From assembly GCA_033439765.1 (NCBI GenBank), contig JAULSN010000004.1, positions 1,250,001-1,314,000 on the forward strand: a stretch of 64,000 bases of DNA, given 5' to 3'. Positions 1-10,089 of this stretch are shown in pieces; the first letter of the stretch is position 1; each line of letters begins with the position of its first letter. This stretch comes from Lasiosphaeria ovina (Eukaryota; Ascomycota; Sordariomycetes; Sordariales; Lasiosphaeriaceae). A model generated the notes under the pieces. That model was not told where the DNA came from and did not search any database. It saw nothing but the letters and a program-made list of their open reading frames with translations. A program made the translations under genes and the position numbers.

Positions 1-400
1 GGATGATGGAGGCGAGGAAGGCGGCGAGCCAGATGGGGATGATCTCCTTGCGCATGGGATAGGCGAATTCGGGATACACAACCTCGCCGTCGGTGAAAGT
101 AACGGCGAAGGAGCGCGTTGGGGCCGGCTTTGCCCAGTAGACCTATTTAGACACAAAGTGTCAATTGGTGCGGCGACAGAATGAGGAGGTGTTTAGAGAG
201 AAACGTACGCCCAGACCGATGGCGCCCATGGCAGCCATTGTGACAATGTCGAGCCAGGTAGCCCTGACCCACTGGCCAAAGCTCGGCCTGGTCATCATGG
301 TGTAGGGCTCGCGATGGGCGCGATTACCGTGGCCGTTGGCGGCGGCGGCGTTGGGAGCAATAACGGGGCCATTTCGGGGTTGGCGGTTGAAGAGGCCCAT
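1..400 (-). CDS. PAP2-family lipid phosphate phosphatase, 5' part only
   Basis: The N-terminus of a fungal lipid phosphate / diacylglycerol pyrophosphate phosphatase, which would dephosphorylate phosphatidate-type lipids at a membrane. The gene starts at 400 and leaves the window at position 1. Exon 1 is 209-400 (64 codons). The intron is 143-208, with donor GTACGT and acceptor AAATAG. Exon 2 is 1-142. The junction restores an open frame reading GLG-VYWAKPAP, followed by an acidic stretch and YPEFAYPMRKEIIPIW leading into a hydrophobic segment. The early WLDIV...MAAMGAIGLG segment looks like TM1. The pattern of KPAP, then DGEVVYPEFAYP, then a TM helix is typical of fungal DPP1/LPP1-like proteins. 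The catalytic PAP2 motifs would lie beyond the window, so the family call rests on the N-terminus alone. Confidence 0.75.
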
Positions 401-1566
401 CGTGATGGTCGGCCTGGGGGGGATCTCGCAAAGACTCGCGACGACCGGGTGGATGCTGGCAGAAATGCCCGAGTCTGGGGACGGCGAAGCAAAGCTAGAA
501 TCGAGTGCAGAGGAGCAAAGACGAACCCGACAAAACTAACAAGACGTTCGGGCGGTTTTGTATTGTGGACGGAGGTTCCTGGCGCAGTCAAGCTTTCCAG
601 CCAAGGCAAGGGAACGCACGCCAGTCCAAGCTAGTGTGACCGGCTGCCGTCCCAGGTCGGGCTGTACTCGTTACACGTAGCTGCATCGCGATCGGGCTGT
701 TTATGACCTGACGTCATCAAACAACCAGATTGGGGGAAAGGAGCAGGTGTGCCCGCGTGCAAAGGGCACGACATGGCTGGTCTGTGCTCTCCGGCTCCTC
801 TCTATGGTGGACCATTGATACATGAAACGCCTTTAACCCAATTGCACGTTGCACTGCAATGGAGAAGGAAAGGCACAGGCAGAAATGCGTTGGTGTTGCA
901 AATGATGAAAGAGGAAGGGAGCGTCAAGCCAAATGAGCCGTCGATTGGCCAGCCGGTGACATCATGTGTCATCAGGCCCCGCATTTCTCAATGCCAAGCC
1001 CCTGAAAACTTGGCATGCTCGAGGGCAAGCGGGAACCTGGAAGCTTAGCTCCGGCCGCTACCGATGCCTCTGGCTGCTGTAACCTGTAACCGGACGAACC
1101 TGTCCGACCAGAAAACCATCCGAACAAAGAATATTTCAATATTGCCAATCTTGAATATTAGAAGTTTGTGCTTCATGTTTTGTGAGTATTTTTTGTACTT
1201 CGGGGGGTCTTCAATTAAAACACTTGGAAGTTCTCGCATTGCCCTTCGGTCTTGATTTGAGTCGTGGTGTGTAACTGGGCAGAGAGAGCAAATGCCCGGC
1301 CCTCTGGGTACCAAGAAAACAACATGAAAGTGAAAATGAAAATGAACCAAAAAGCTCCCAATCAATATTGTGGTTAGGTTATCGACTGAGCCAGAATATA
1401 CAAAGCAGGAGAGTGGATTAATCAGGTAACTAAGCAACGGCTATATCGACAATAACAACCATCAAGACTTTGGAAATGCACAAATAAATAAAAACAAACA
1501 GTAAAGCAACACATCAACCACAAAGTGCTTGAGCCGCTCACCCAACCCTCGTCACACGACCGTCTC
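401..1566. other. intergenic, no gene seen
   Basis: Open frames here are short, on both strands, and show no family motif. The stretch 1045-1560 is AT-rich and probably holds the 3' region of the minus-strand gene that ends at 1567, plus the promoter of the PAP2 gene nearer 401. Confidence 0.5.
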
Positions 1567-2350
1567 TCAGACCGCCTTCTTGCCGGTGGTATGGGGTACC
1601 GAGGGAGTGATAGGGACCGACGTTGATGTGCCACCTCCCTTAGGGCTGCTAACGGACGACGTGCTGCCGCCGACAACAGGGATCGACGGGCCGGTGGGCA
1701 AGTGCGACTTGACTGGCACCGGAGCAGGATTCGTAGTCGGTGTCGAGATAGGGACCGTGGTGGTCTTGCCCGTGGTCCCGGTCGACCCGCCGCCGCCGCC
1801 GCCGCTGCCGCCGCTGCCGCCGCTGCCGCCTCCGCCACCGCCGCCGCCTCCACCACCTCCCCCGAGGCCACCACCTCCGCCTCCACCGCCACCGCCGACA
1901 GGGACCGCGGGATCCTGCACTACGAGATAGGATATCAGCCAGTAGTGCCCGGTGGGGTCTTGGACGATGCGGTGGGAGTAAGCCCCGAACAGGTCGTCAG
2001 CATATTGGTCAATGATGTTGGTGTGGTCAATGAGGGGGTGCGTGTCTTGGATCACGTCGAGGATGGGGTCGATGGCGGCAATGGCGATGGAGAGCTTGAC
2101 GTGGTGGGCAGAGTCTAGGGCCAGAGGCTGGCCCTCGAGCTTGAGCTGATCGCCCTGAAGCTTGTTGCGGTACTCGGGGAACGTCTCGCTCGTGTGGTTG
2201 TACACCTTGAGCTTGATGCACCACTCGGTTCCGCCAAACACGGTAATGTCGTTCCACAGATTCTGGTTCACGTACGTCCGGTTCTCCACAATGGTTCGGC
2301 GGCCAAGGCTGATGAGGTACGCGCAGTAGTCGAGCTGTGCCCAACGCTCT
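1567..2350 (-). CDS. uncharacterised protein with C-terminal polyglycine tract (3' exon; 5' end unresolved)
   Basis: I do not recognise this family. The supported exon runs from about 2350 down to a stop at 1567. Its first 150 or so residues look like a real globular segment: ERWAQLDYCAYLISLGRR, an EWCIKLKVYNHTSETFPEYR stretch, IAAIDPILDVI, and HRIVQDPTGHYWLISYLV. A roughly 40-residue glycine-rich tract and a Thr/Pro/Ser-rich tail follow. The sequence before 2350 reads GCTAATC, then CACTTGCAG, a good branch point and acceptor. Exon 2 should therefore begin at 2350, one base before a complete codon. I could not find an upstream donor in matching phase. The uninterrupted frame continues to an ATG at 2643, and a nearer in-frame ATG lies at 2402. 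Two possible N-glycosylation sites (NRT, NHT) are visible. Confidence 0.5.
1786..1899. repeat. CCG/CCACC-rich low-complexity tract inside the coding exon
   Basis: Imperfect trinucleotide tract of CCG, CCA and CCT units. On the minus strand it encodes the glycine (with some serine) run of the gene at 1567-2350. Such tracts often vary in length between strains. Confidence 0.9.
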
Positions 2351-4312
2351 CTGCAAGTGTGCCGTTGATTAGCTTCTGCTGCCGAGCCCCGACCAAGCAT
2401 TTTTGAAGGCTGAGAACTGACCACCCGCCATTGCTCGGCGCGACGTCCCAGATTCAATTCTGCGTGTGAAGCCAGGTCTCGAGATGTCCAATCATCAGCG
2501 GGGGGCCTGCCATGGTGTTCGGAAATTGGTGAGAATTTAGAGAAGAGTTCGGGCTTTTTCAGGGTTGGGGATGCGAGACTGTGACTGTCCTGATTGAAAG
2601 CAAATGAAGAGTTGCTGCTGATATAAGTTCTCTCGACAGTCATATTACGCCATCTTTATCCTTGAAGCCTGCGAGTCTCTAGCCACTGATCTCGAGGTCC
2701 GTCGTCGCGACACGAGAGGAATATCGAAGGAGGACTCCCGAAGGTGCGCCGGGGATAGAAGCTGAAAGCTGAATACCGAAAAGGGCATGGCGGACGCTGG
2801 CAAGAGCAAGCCTCAAAAGCACAATAATAGCCGTGTCGAGGACGTATGACACCACGCCAACATAAGAACGGCATTGTAGTCGACAAGAACAACTGCGAAC
2901 GGTATAAGGCCATGTTTCCCCGCACACGGTTGTTGCAGCAAGGACGAGTTCCATTGGCAACTCGGGTGAGTCTGAGGCGGTGGCACCTTTTTGGTCTTGA
3001 TAGCTCGAAATGGCAGCCAACCAGAACAGGTCAGCTGCCGTCACGTCGTTTCTTTCGTCCTAGCCATTTCCGCAGGGCAGCCACTAGCTTGGCCAGAACG
3101 GTAGGGCTGAAGAGACGCAATGCAGGTGAGACAATAGTTTGACTTGGAGTCTGGGGTGCCTGTGCTGTAGTAGCATCGTGCTCACCACAAACGTGACCAC
3201 CCCTCTATCCCATCTTGGTTTCTCGGCCGGCACTGAAAGATTGTCATATTGGCCGGTCTACGCTGGCTGGGATTCTTGTTCCTGGCAGTCTTGGGAAACT
3301 TGTTACCATACTTTCACCCGTCCCTTATCCTGACCAGCTAATTAGAGTCAAATCATCACACTCAGATCAGCCCACGTGTTTGAGCATTATGGATAGTATT
3401 TGCGAGTTTAGACTTCAGTAGGCTTTGATCAGTAGTTGCTGCACACAAGCATCACATCACACCCTTCCTCCCCTTTGTCACAGGGAGGCACCCTGTTTCA
3501 AGGCACGAACGACAGAACGGGTATACAGAACCTGCGACCAAGTTCACGGGCCTGCTTACCTTTGCTTCGTTATTACCGGTTCAGGAGGCCGTCTACAATT
3601 TGGTGGATATACGAACCCGTGCATCTGACGCGATCATGGAATAAAGAAGACTTCGATCGTTCGCTTGCTCGGTTGACCTACCGTCCAACGAATATGCATA
3701 CGAGATATTTACTGCAGCAGTAAAGCAAGAGGACAGAAAACGTCGTCAAACCAGTACGAAACTTATACTATAATATTTGCTATTTTGACATTGAAATTTC
3801 GATAACAATAACAATGGCTGGGGAGAAACTCGGTTTTAGGTGTCGAGTTGTGGCCATTTTTATCAAGGGTGAATGAGGCCGGCATCGACGAAGCAAGGCC
3901 CTCGTCCCGGAAATCATCCATGGCGGTGGTGAAATTGCTCGGCCTAATTGATTTGACCGTGCGAGGAAGTCTATGAGACACATCACTTGCCGAAGGCGGA
4001 GAGCCAACCGTTGGGCCGATATTTGGTGCTTCGCCTCGTCCACTTGGTCTAGGCTGAAACGACCACGCCGGCCGCGCGGCCCACGGTCGGCGGAAAGTGA
4101 CTCACGCCGCTGCTCCGCGAAGTTCAAGTATCTACCTAGTATATATTTCTTTTCCTTGAAATATTTATTGATTATCTCGTGTTGACAATAAACACCCCGG
4201 CCTTGACAGGAGGTGCAAACTGCAATCCACACGTTCCACTCACCATCTGTTCCCATTTACACCAGGCAGGCTACGACGTCAAACCACAACCCCAACCACA
4301 ATCTCACACACA
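2351..4312. other. long region without a convincing gene
   Basis: The proximal part (2351-2650) may hold the unresolved 5' exon of the minus-strand gene. From 2650 to about 4250 all frames are short or lack motifs. A 158-codon minus-strand frame at 3780-4256 shows no recognisable domain and I do not call it. A CAAC/CACA-rich leader at 4265-4312 directly precedes the SGNH hydrolase ATG. Confidence 0.4.
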
Positions 4313-5236
4313 ATGGCAGCATCAGCCGCGCCGCCCGACGACGCCGTCCCCGTCCCCGTCCCCGTCCTTGCAGACGTCGAGGCGCTGCTGCGGCCGCAGG
4401 CCAAATACAAAGCGCGGTCGCACGACACGTCGCAGGATGAGCACATCCCGCTACTACGGCGCCAGGATTTCATAAAGCCAACCGTGGTACTGCTCGGCGA
4501 CTCGATGCTAGAGCGCATGACGACGACGGGCGAGTCGCCAAGCCTGATCGCGCCGTGGCCGTCGCCGGCCATGCTGAGCGACGCCGCACTGGCCGCGCTG
4601 GCGTCGGCAGACTCGGCCGAGCCGGACGCCAGCGAACCGCTAGCAGCAGCAAAACGAGCACGGCTACCAATGGCCAGACTAGACGGCGTGTTCAATGCCG
4701 GCGTGGGCGGCGACAAGGTGCAGAACATGTCGTACCGACTCGTGGGGAGCGCGGGCACGAGCGAGACTGAGGACCTACCGGCGCTGGCGTCACTGCTCGC
4801 GGCGCGCGGCGGCGTCAAGCTGTGGGTCGTGCAGGCGGGCACCAACAACCTGGCGCCCAAGAAGGGGCTGCGGGACGGCGACCTCGACGCGCTTCGGACG
4901 ATGGTGCGTAGCCTGCTGCTCGTGCCGTCGCCGTCACCGGAGGTGGTGCCGTCCAGAGTCCTCCTAACTGGCCTGTTCCCGCGGAAGGACTTCCCGCGGG
5001 CGCTAACGGACGCGGCGAACGACAAGCTCGTCGACTTGGTCCGCAGCCTGAATGCGGAACCGGGAAACGAGCGCGTCGTGTTCTTGCCGCCGGCGGAGGA
5101 CGTCCTGGTCGATTCTCATCTTGTTGACCATGTGCACTTGAGTCTGGAGGGGTATGTTATCTGGGTGCGGAAGCTGTTCCCGGCCGTGATAGATATGCTG
5201 CGGCGGATAGAGGAGGACGAGGTTGGCGAGACATGA
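4313..5236 (+). CDS. SGNH/GDSL-type esterase-acylhydrolase
   Basis: Single-exon, 307-residue SGNH-hydrolase-fold protein. It would hydrolyse an ester or acyl group; the substrate is unknown. The nucleophile block is LLGDSMLERM (Ser64). Block II is FNAGVGGDKVQNMSYRL, with the oxyanion Gly. Block III is VVQAGTNNL, with the oxyanion Asn. The catalytic Asp/His pair lies in DHVHL (Asp272, His275), so all four blocks are present in order. This arrangement resembles the PAF-acetylhydrolase alpha-subunit-like branch. There is no signal peptide: the N-terminus is Ala/Pro/Val-rich (VPVPVPV), so a cytosolic enzyme is likely. The first ATG after a CA-rich leader is used. An in-family expansion of roughly 40 residues (Ala/Ser/Glu-rich, about residues 85-120) separates blocks I and II. 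Confidence 0.88.
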   Translation: MAASAAPPDDAVPVPVPVLADVEALLRPQAKYKARSHDTSQDEHIPLLRRQDFIKPTVVLLGDSMLERMTTTGESPSLIAPWPSPAMLSDAALAALASADSAEPDASEPLAAAKRARLPMARLDGVFNAGVGGDKVQNMSYRLVGSAGTSETEDLPALASLLAARGGVKLWVVQAGTNNLAPKKGLRDGDLDALRTMVRSLLLVPSPSPEVVPSRVLLTGLFPRKDFPRALTDAANDKLVDLVRSLNAEPGNERVVFLPPAEDVLVDSHLVDHVHLSLEGYVIWVRKLFPAVIDMLRRIEEDEVGET

Positions 5237-5484
5237 TTATTGTGATGAAACCCCCCCTGAGGTGATTAATTAGGTAGTTGGCAAAAAATAAAAATAAAAA
5301 GAGCTACTGTTCATTCAATTGGAACTGGGTAGATGATTTGGGAAAGCCATCAATAGGAAAAGGCGAGTAGGGGCGGATATTTGTGAATGAATGAGTGCTG
5401 GCTGCTTCGCAAGCAAAGAGAGTTCAGTTCGTTGGGAAGCCAAAAAAAAATAACCAGTCCGCCGTCTTCGAAGATGGCAAAAAT

Positions 5485-5575
5485 TGGATGCACCGCGGAT
5501 CGAACGCGGGACCGTCTGTAGAGCCGGGTGCCGAGGCATTGCAAAACAGAAATCATACCACTAGACCATGCACCC
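5485..5575 (-). tRNA. tRNA-Ala(UGC) with a 19-nt intron
   Basis: The cloverleaf folds completely by hand. The acceptor stem is GGGTGCA/TGCATCC with the diagnostic G3-U70 wobble pair and discriminator A73, the alanine identity set. The D arm is GTCTAGTGGTATGAT. The anticodon stem is TCTGT/ACAGA. The T arm is CCGCG-TTCGATC-CGCGG, which includes the B box. The anticodon TGC is at 5541-5543. The intron (5521-5539) sits at the canonical place after nucleotide 37 and contains GCA, able to pair with the anticodon. No CCA is encoded. The mature length is 72 nt. Confidence 0.92.
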
Positions 5576-6047
5576 TGGATGGGGATTGGTGGAGGGGTGA
5601 ACGCTAAACTCCTCTATAAAGGGGGGCAGATTTTGGTCCGTTGCCGACGCAACTCTCCGCCGCCATTGAGATTCAAGCAGCAAATAGTTTATACGGAGTT
5701 TCTTTTAGTTATTCTTAAACAACATAGCGCAGACAACGGAGATACTATTGCACTCTCAACAATATTGGTTATGATCGGAATTTGGCACTGCATTATTTAG
5801 TAGGCGTGGGTTAACTACGCATAGTGCATTCATACGCGGAACGAATTCCTCCCTCTCCACTAATTACTTTAGTACTTTATAAAGGTTCTCAGCAGCATCA
5901 TAAAGCGTGCATTTTCCCGCTTTTACTATTTGCCTGTTCTGTTTCTAACTCTGAAAATGCTTCAGTGTCCAACCCTCCAGGGTTTCCAAAGTACTCATGC
6001 ATCGTGAGGTTGACGGCTTGAACCTATTCAAGGCACACAGCCATTTG
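5576..6047. other. intergenic, AT-rich
   Basis: Nothing gene-like is visible. It includes the 5' flank of the tRNA gene (a TATAAAGG sequence at about 5614) and the 3' region of the minus-strand gene ending at 6048. Confidence 0.5.
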
Positions 6048-7071
6048 TCAACGACTCTTGGCAATCATGGCGTCGGGCTGTATCCCCTTCTTCTCAAACA
6101 AGACACCGGCCTTCCTCAGGACGTCCACCGTGTGCTTGACGACCTCGGGGTCGACGCCTTGGGTGCGGTCGGGGAACCTGACCGTCTTCAGCCACTCGCG
6201 CGCGTCCTCGACGGAGTAGTCGAGCTGCGTACTGATGTACTCGACGGCTTCGTCCTTGTTCTCGTTGAAGTGCTTGATGCCGAGGTTGAGCTTGTCGAGC
6301 AGATCCTCAACACGCTGGTTGAGGCTGGCGGCGCCGTCGATGAGGGTAGTCGAGGCGACAATCTTCCAGCTGCTCCAGGGGGTGTAGATCTCGCCGACGC
6401 GGCGGATCTCGCCCGAGTCGTAGTAGCGCTTGGAGGTGAAATGCTCCCACATGAAGAAGTCGGCGGCGCCCGAGTTGACGGCGGCGCGCAGCTTCTCAAA
6501 CGTGTTGAGCACGACGAAGCCCTCAAAGGGCGACGCCGACTCGTGCGCCGTGCCGACGGCCGTCGTCGGCACCAGCCAGCCGCGCTCGTCGGCCAGCACG
6601 TGGCCCATAACGTAGCTGCCGGACCCGATGCGAGACACGCCGATCTTGCCGCCTTTGAGCGAGTCCACGGTGGTGATCTCGGGCCGGTCCGCGCCCGTCG
6701 AGATTGCCCAGCCTGATGATGGCAGGGGGTTCAGCCAGGGTGGGGACGGTGGGAAGCAGAAGCAGAAGCAGAAGCAGAAGCAGAAGCAGAAGCAGAAGCA
6801 GGGGTGACTCACACAGTGGCGTCTCGACATAGGTGCCGACGAGTTTGTAGCCTCCGTCGGCGACGTCGCTCTTTCCGAGGCCGGCAATCCAACCCTCGGT
6901 GAGGCCGATGCCGACGTCAATGTCGTGGGCGCGCAGGGCCGTGATCATGGCGCCGGTGCCCGAGGGGAACGGGATCAGCTCGGCGTCGAGCCCGTAGTGT
7001 TTCTTGGCAAAGAAGATGGGCGTGGAGAAGTGCTCGGGCACGTAGCCAATGCGCAGGGGTTTGGTTGCCAT
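6048..7071 (-). CDS. SsuA/THI5-like substrate-binding-fold protein
   Basis: Predicted 307-residue cytosolic protein of the type II periplasmic-binding-protein fold (NMT1/THI5-SsuA-like). Exon 1 is 6813-7071. The intron is 6713-6812 (GTGAGT to CATCAG). Exon 2 is 6048-6712. The junction reads VETPLC-WAISTGADR. Family features in order are: MATKPLRIGYVPEHFSTPI (strand 1 and ligand loop), LIPFPSGTGAMITALRAHDIDVGIG, a second-lobe GGKIGVSRIGSGSYVMG, and GAADFFMWEHFTSK. Homologues are common in fungi without a partner ABC transporter, and their ligand is generally unknown. The yeast Thi5 active-site His/Cys-rich region is not seen, so thiamine synthesis should not be assumed. An upstream in-frame ATG at 7167 would add 32 acidic residues. 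I prefer 7071 for its ATACCATGG context and family length. Confidence 0.82.
6754..6801. repeat. hexanucleotide microsatellite (AGAAGC)n, about 8 units
   Basis: Near-perfect tandem GCAGAA units fill about half of the 100-bp intron of the SsuA/THI5-like gene. On the coding strand they read CTTCTG. If the intron were retained, they would encode polyleucine in the frame of exon 1. Confidence 0.95.
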
Positions 7072-8205
7072 GGTATCGGCGTTGGCGTCGTCGGCGACTG
7101 TGTCGATGTCGATGTCGACGTCGTTGAGAATGTCGTGCTCGCTCAGGAAACAGACGGGCGAAAACATCGCAGCTCGCTCGCGGTCACTGGGATGACGTTT
7201 AGACTTTCAAGGCCTGTTCAGCTTATTAACCGATTGTACTCAGTGCCAATTGGCCGGCCTGGTGAATGCGATTGGATTGGGCTCGAATCTGGTCGAGTGG
7301 TCGCTCTGGAAATGACGCAACCTGAGTGGGGCACGGGCGGCGCGCTCCAACAACGTCAATCTGCAACGTCTGACTGTCTCGACTCCAGGCAGACGGGACC
7401 CACTGGCGGCAGAAGACCATATGCGCATGCCGCTTTGCCCCAATATCAATCTTTGAGCAATTCAACCCGTAATATCAGTCTCAACTTTGACTGCTCGCTC
7501 CCAACTCAAAACCCAACCCTCCCCTACAACGGAAATACGTGCACTCAAACGGGAAAACAGTCAAACACCACAAATCATCTCATGCAGAGCTTACTACTGC
7601 TTCGGAGTCATGAACTAATGCGGTGTGGATAGCGTTTCGTGGGCGTGCACTTACGTGCGAGGCATAGTCCGTGGGTATTCCTGCTCGGAAATGACATTGT
7701 CGCCAGCTCACAAGGGATAAAATGCAAGGCTGCTTTCACAGACGGAGCTCATATCCAGTAAACGATTCCCTTCGTTGAAATCTACACAATTACTCATTTA
7801 ATAATGATCAAGGGTAGCCGAACTCAACCCCACTCAGCTCCCTCGGCCCTCGAGCCTCGGCCCTCGAGTCTATCAGCCTTTAGTTACAAGTCTAGGTAAT
7901 CAATTAGAACTGACCTATTGTTTCTCGAGAGAGCCAATTCCGGGTTGATTTCCTTACAACGAGGCTTGTTCTGATCCAGACCTATAGTCTTGCGCTCCTT
8001 CCACAGTAAGGTATTTACCAAACGGGGAGTGCAAGGCTCCCGACCTATACGATCATGTGCTGCTACCCAATTGCAAGCCACATAACCTGCAGCGAAGCAA
8101 AGGACAATGATTTGCTCGTTTCCGACCCCGGCTGCTCGAGGTTTCTGTTCAAAATAGCCAACCCAACATGGAACCTCGACTTCTCGAGGTACCTGAGGTA
8201 TTGCC
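7072..8205. other. intergenic, no gene seen
   Basis: Shared upstream region between the minus-strand SsuA/THI5-like gene and the plus-strand HET remnant. Open frames are short and mostly mirror each other. A tandem ccctcggccctcgag-type duplication occurs at about 7838-7870. Confidence 0.45.
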
Positions 8206-9999
8206 TTGGACAAGTTCACCAACATCCCACTGAATGAAAGCCATGTCTTGACCCGCGCTGTCTTTCAGTTATCCTTCCCTCCCCGACGGCTCTGTCCGCT
8301 CCTCAAGCTGATTCCCCACTGGGATGAGCACGCGCCCATCCAATGCACGCTCTTCAACAGCCCGATACTCGTCTCGGGCGTGACCAGTCACCCTTTCGAA
8401 ACCCTGAGCTACGTCTGGGGAAGCGCTGAGCTCACGCATTTTGTCTGCATCGACAACTGCCAGCTTCCCATCACGGCGAGCCTGCACGGAGCTCTCTCGC
8501 GCCTCAGAGACTCGTTTCTTGAAAGGATCGTGTGGGCCGATGCGATCTGCATCAACCAGGAGGATTTGACCGAGAGAGCACGCCAGGTCCATTGCATGGC
8601 CACCATATACGCCAAAGCGAGCCGCGTGTTGATGTGGCTCGGAGGGAAAGAGTTGCAGAGTGCGCTGGCCCCGAGACAATCCACAGGGCTGCTGATGAAC
8701 TCTACACCGTGAGCGAACAGGACGAGGATCTCGCGGGCCGGAACACGTCTCTTCTCGCTCTAGTCGGGCGCCCGTGGTTCAGGAGGATCAGGGTAAGGCA
8801 ACCCTACACATCGTTTTTTATGTGATACCCGAGTATCGGAAACCTTGACTCTTCTGGTATGATTAATCGTATTAAAAGGTGCTGCAAGAGGTCGCCGCCG
8901 CCCAGCACATTCTCGTCGTCTGCGGGCAGACCGAGTTGGATGGCTACGCATTTTGCGCCGGGCTCAACTCGCTCAATATGAATATGATGTACAAGAATGA
9001 AGTAGCTCTTGCAGGGCTGGTCCGTTCTACCACGTACCTCATTCGGCGCGTCGTCGTCAGACCAAAATACGTTCTCGGCGAGCCCAATGCCTTCTCCCTC
9101 CGTATTCGCCCCCTTGCAGAGCTGGTGGACATGTACAACACCCGCGAAGCCTCGGACCACCGCGACAAGATCTTCGCACTCCTCGGCATGAGCTCGGACC
9201 GCCAGTCGCACTCGACCCTATCAGTCGACTACACCATACCGTGGAAACTCCTCCTCCAGAAGCTTGTCCAGTCGTTGGCCGCCTGCGACTTGGCCGTGAC
9301 AACGTGGGGCAACGAGGAGATTTCAGTTTTTGGGGCCACGGGTAGCGTCGTTGGGGTAGTCACGGCGGTGGGCCTTTCGCAAGGCGTTGAAGACAACCAA
9401 GGGGTAGTCGTCTTGCTGAGGACTCCCCCGGACCAGGAAAGCTGCGAGGCTCGGTAGACGCTACATCCATCTGCCACGCCGGCCAGAGTCGGCGACCCAT
9501 CCACGTCATGCAGGGGTCCCTGAGACCAGCCATCGTGAGGCCCTGCCGTGATTACCACCGAGTTGTCGCACTCTCGGTCGCCCCGGCCACAGCCGACCGC
9601 CGCACAGCTGGAAACAGCCCTGCCGACTAGCAAGAGCTCATCGCATCGACAACGACATTTCCGCACAAGACCTTGCTCGTGTGGGATTGGGAACACGGGC
9701 AAGACGCTGGTGACGACGATGACTACGCCACCTTCATATGCCGGAGGCTGCCGACTTACGGTGACCGAGACCTGGAGAACCGGGCGGGCCAGCAAGTGAG
9801 ATTACAGCGAGCCTTGGAAGTGGCGCGAGACGTAGATCAATGGAAGATGGAACCGTTCACCAAGATGCAGTCTGTGGTCATTGACACTATACACAAACTC
9901 AACGATAGACTTTCAGCAATAGATGTTATCACAAGAAGGGCTTTAGCCCACCTTGGGAAGTCTGGCGCAAACCGTCGAGATTCTACGCGGGATGACTAG
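8206..9999 (+). pseudogene. HET-domain (heterokaryon incompatibility) gene, decayed
   Basis: The reading resembles a long fungal HET protein but needs at least three repairs. Frame 1 from 8206 gives the HET core: FETLSYVWGS, then RIVWADAICINQEDLTERARQV, then ASRVLMWLGG. At about 8665-8680 the homology jumps to another frame (GPETIHRAADELY ... LVGRPWFRRIRV). An 86-bp GT-AG intron (8793-8878) is intact. Exon 2 continues (VLQEVAAAQHI, DHRDKIFALLGMSSD) to a stop at 9455. Homology then resumes one frame over (RPIHVMQGSLRPAIVRPCRD), meets an in-frame TAG at 9628-9630, and continues to 9999 (LLVWDWEHGQD ... RRLPTYGDRDLENRAGQQV). No ATG opens the first frame: TTG stands where MDK-type homologues begin. 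Sequencing error could explain single breaks but hardly all of them. An intact protein would trigger cell death on allorecognition. Confidence 0.8.
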
Positions 10000-10089
10000 A
10001 TACCTAGGCTACGGAAGGAAAGAGGAAAAAGTGAAAGAAGGCCGGTTACCTCCTTATATTGTATTAGAGCTGGATGCAATTAGAACTAA

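Noticed and set aside
3780..4256. 158-codon minus-strand frame
   Set aside because: No domain, signal peptide or plausible splice structure; it overlaps the SGNH promoter.
5395..5607. 70-codon plus-strand frame
   Set aside because: It runs antisense through the tRNA-Ala gene and has no protein features.
5997..7632. Long plus-strand frames opposite the SsuA/THI5-like gene
   Set aside because: They mirror the minus-strand coding sequence (GC-rich codon shadow) and carry no motif.
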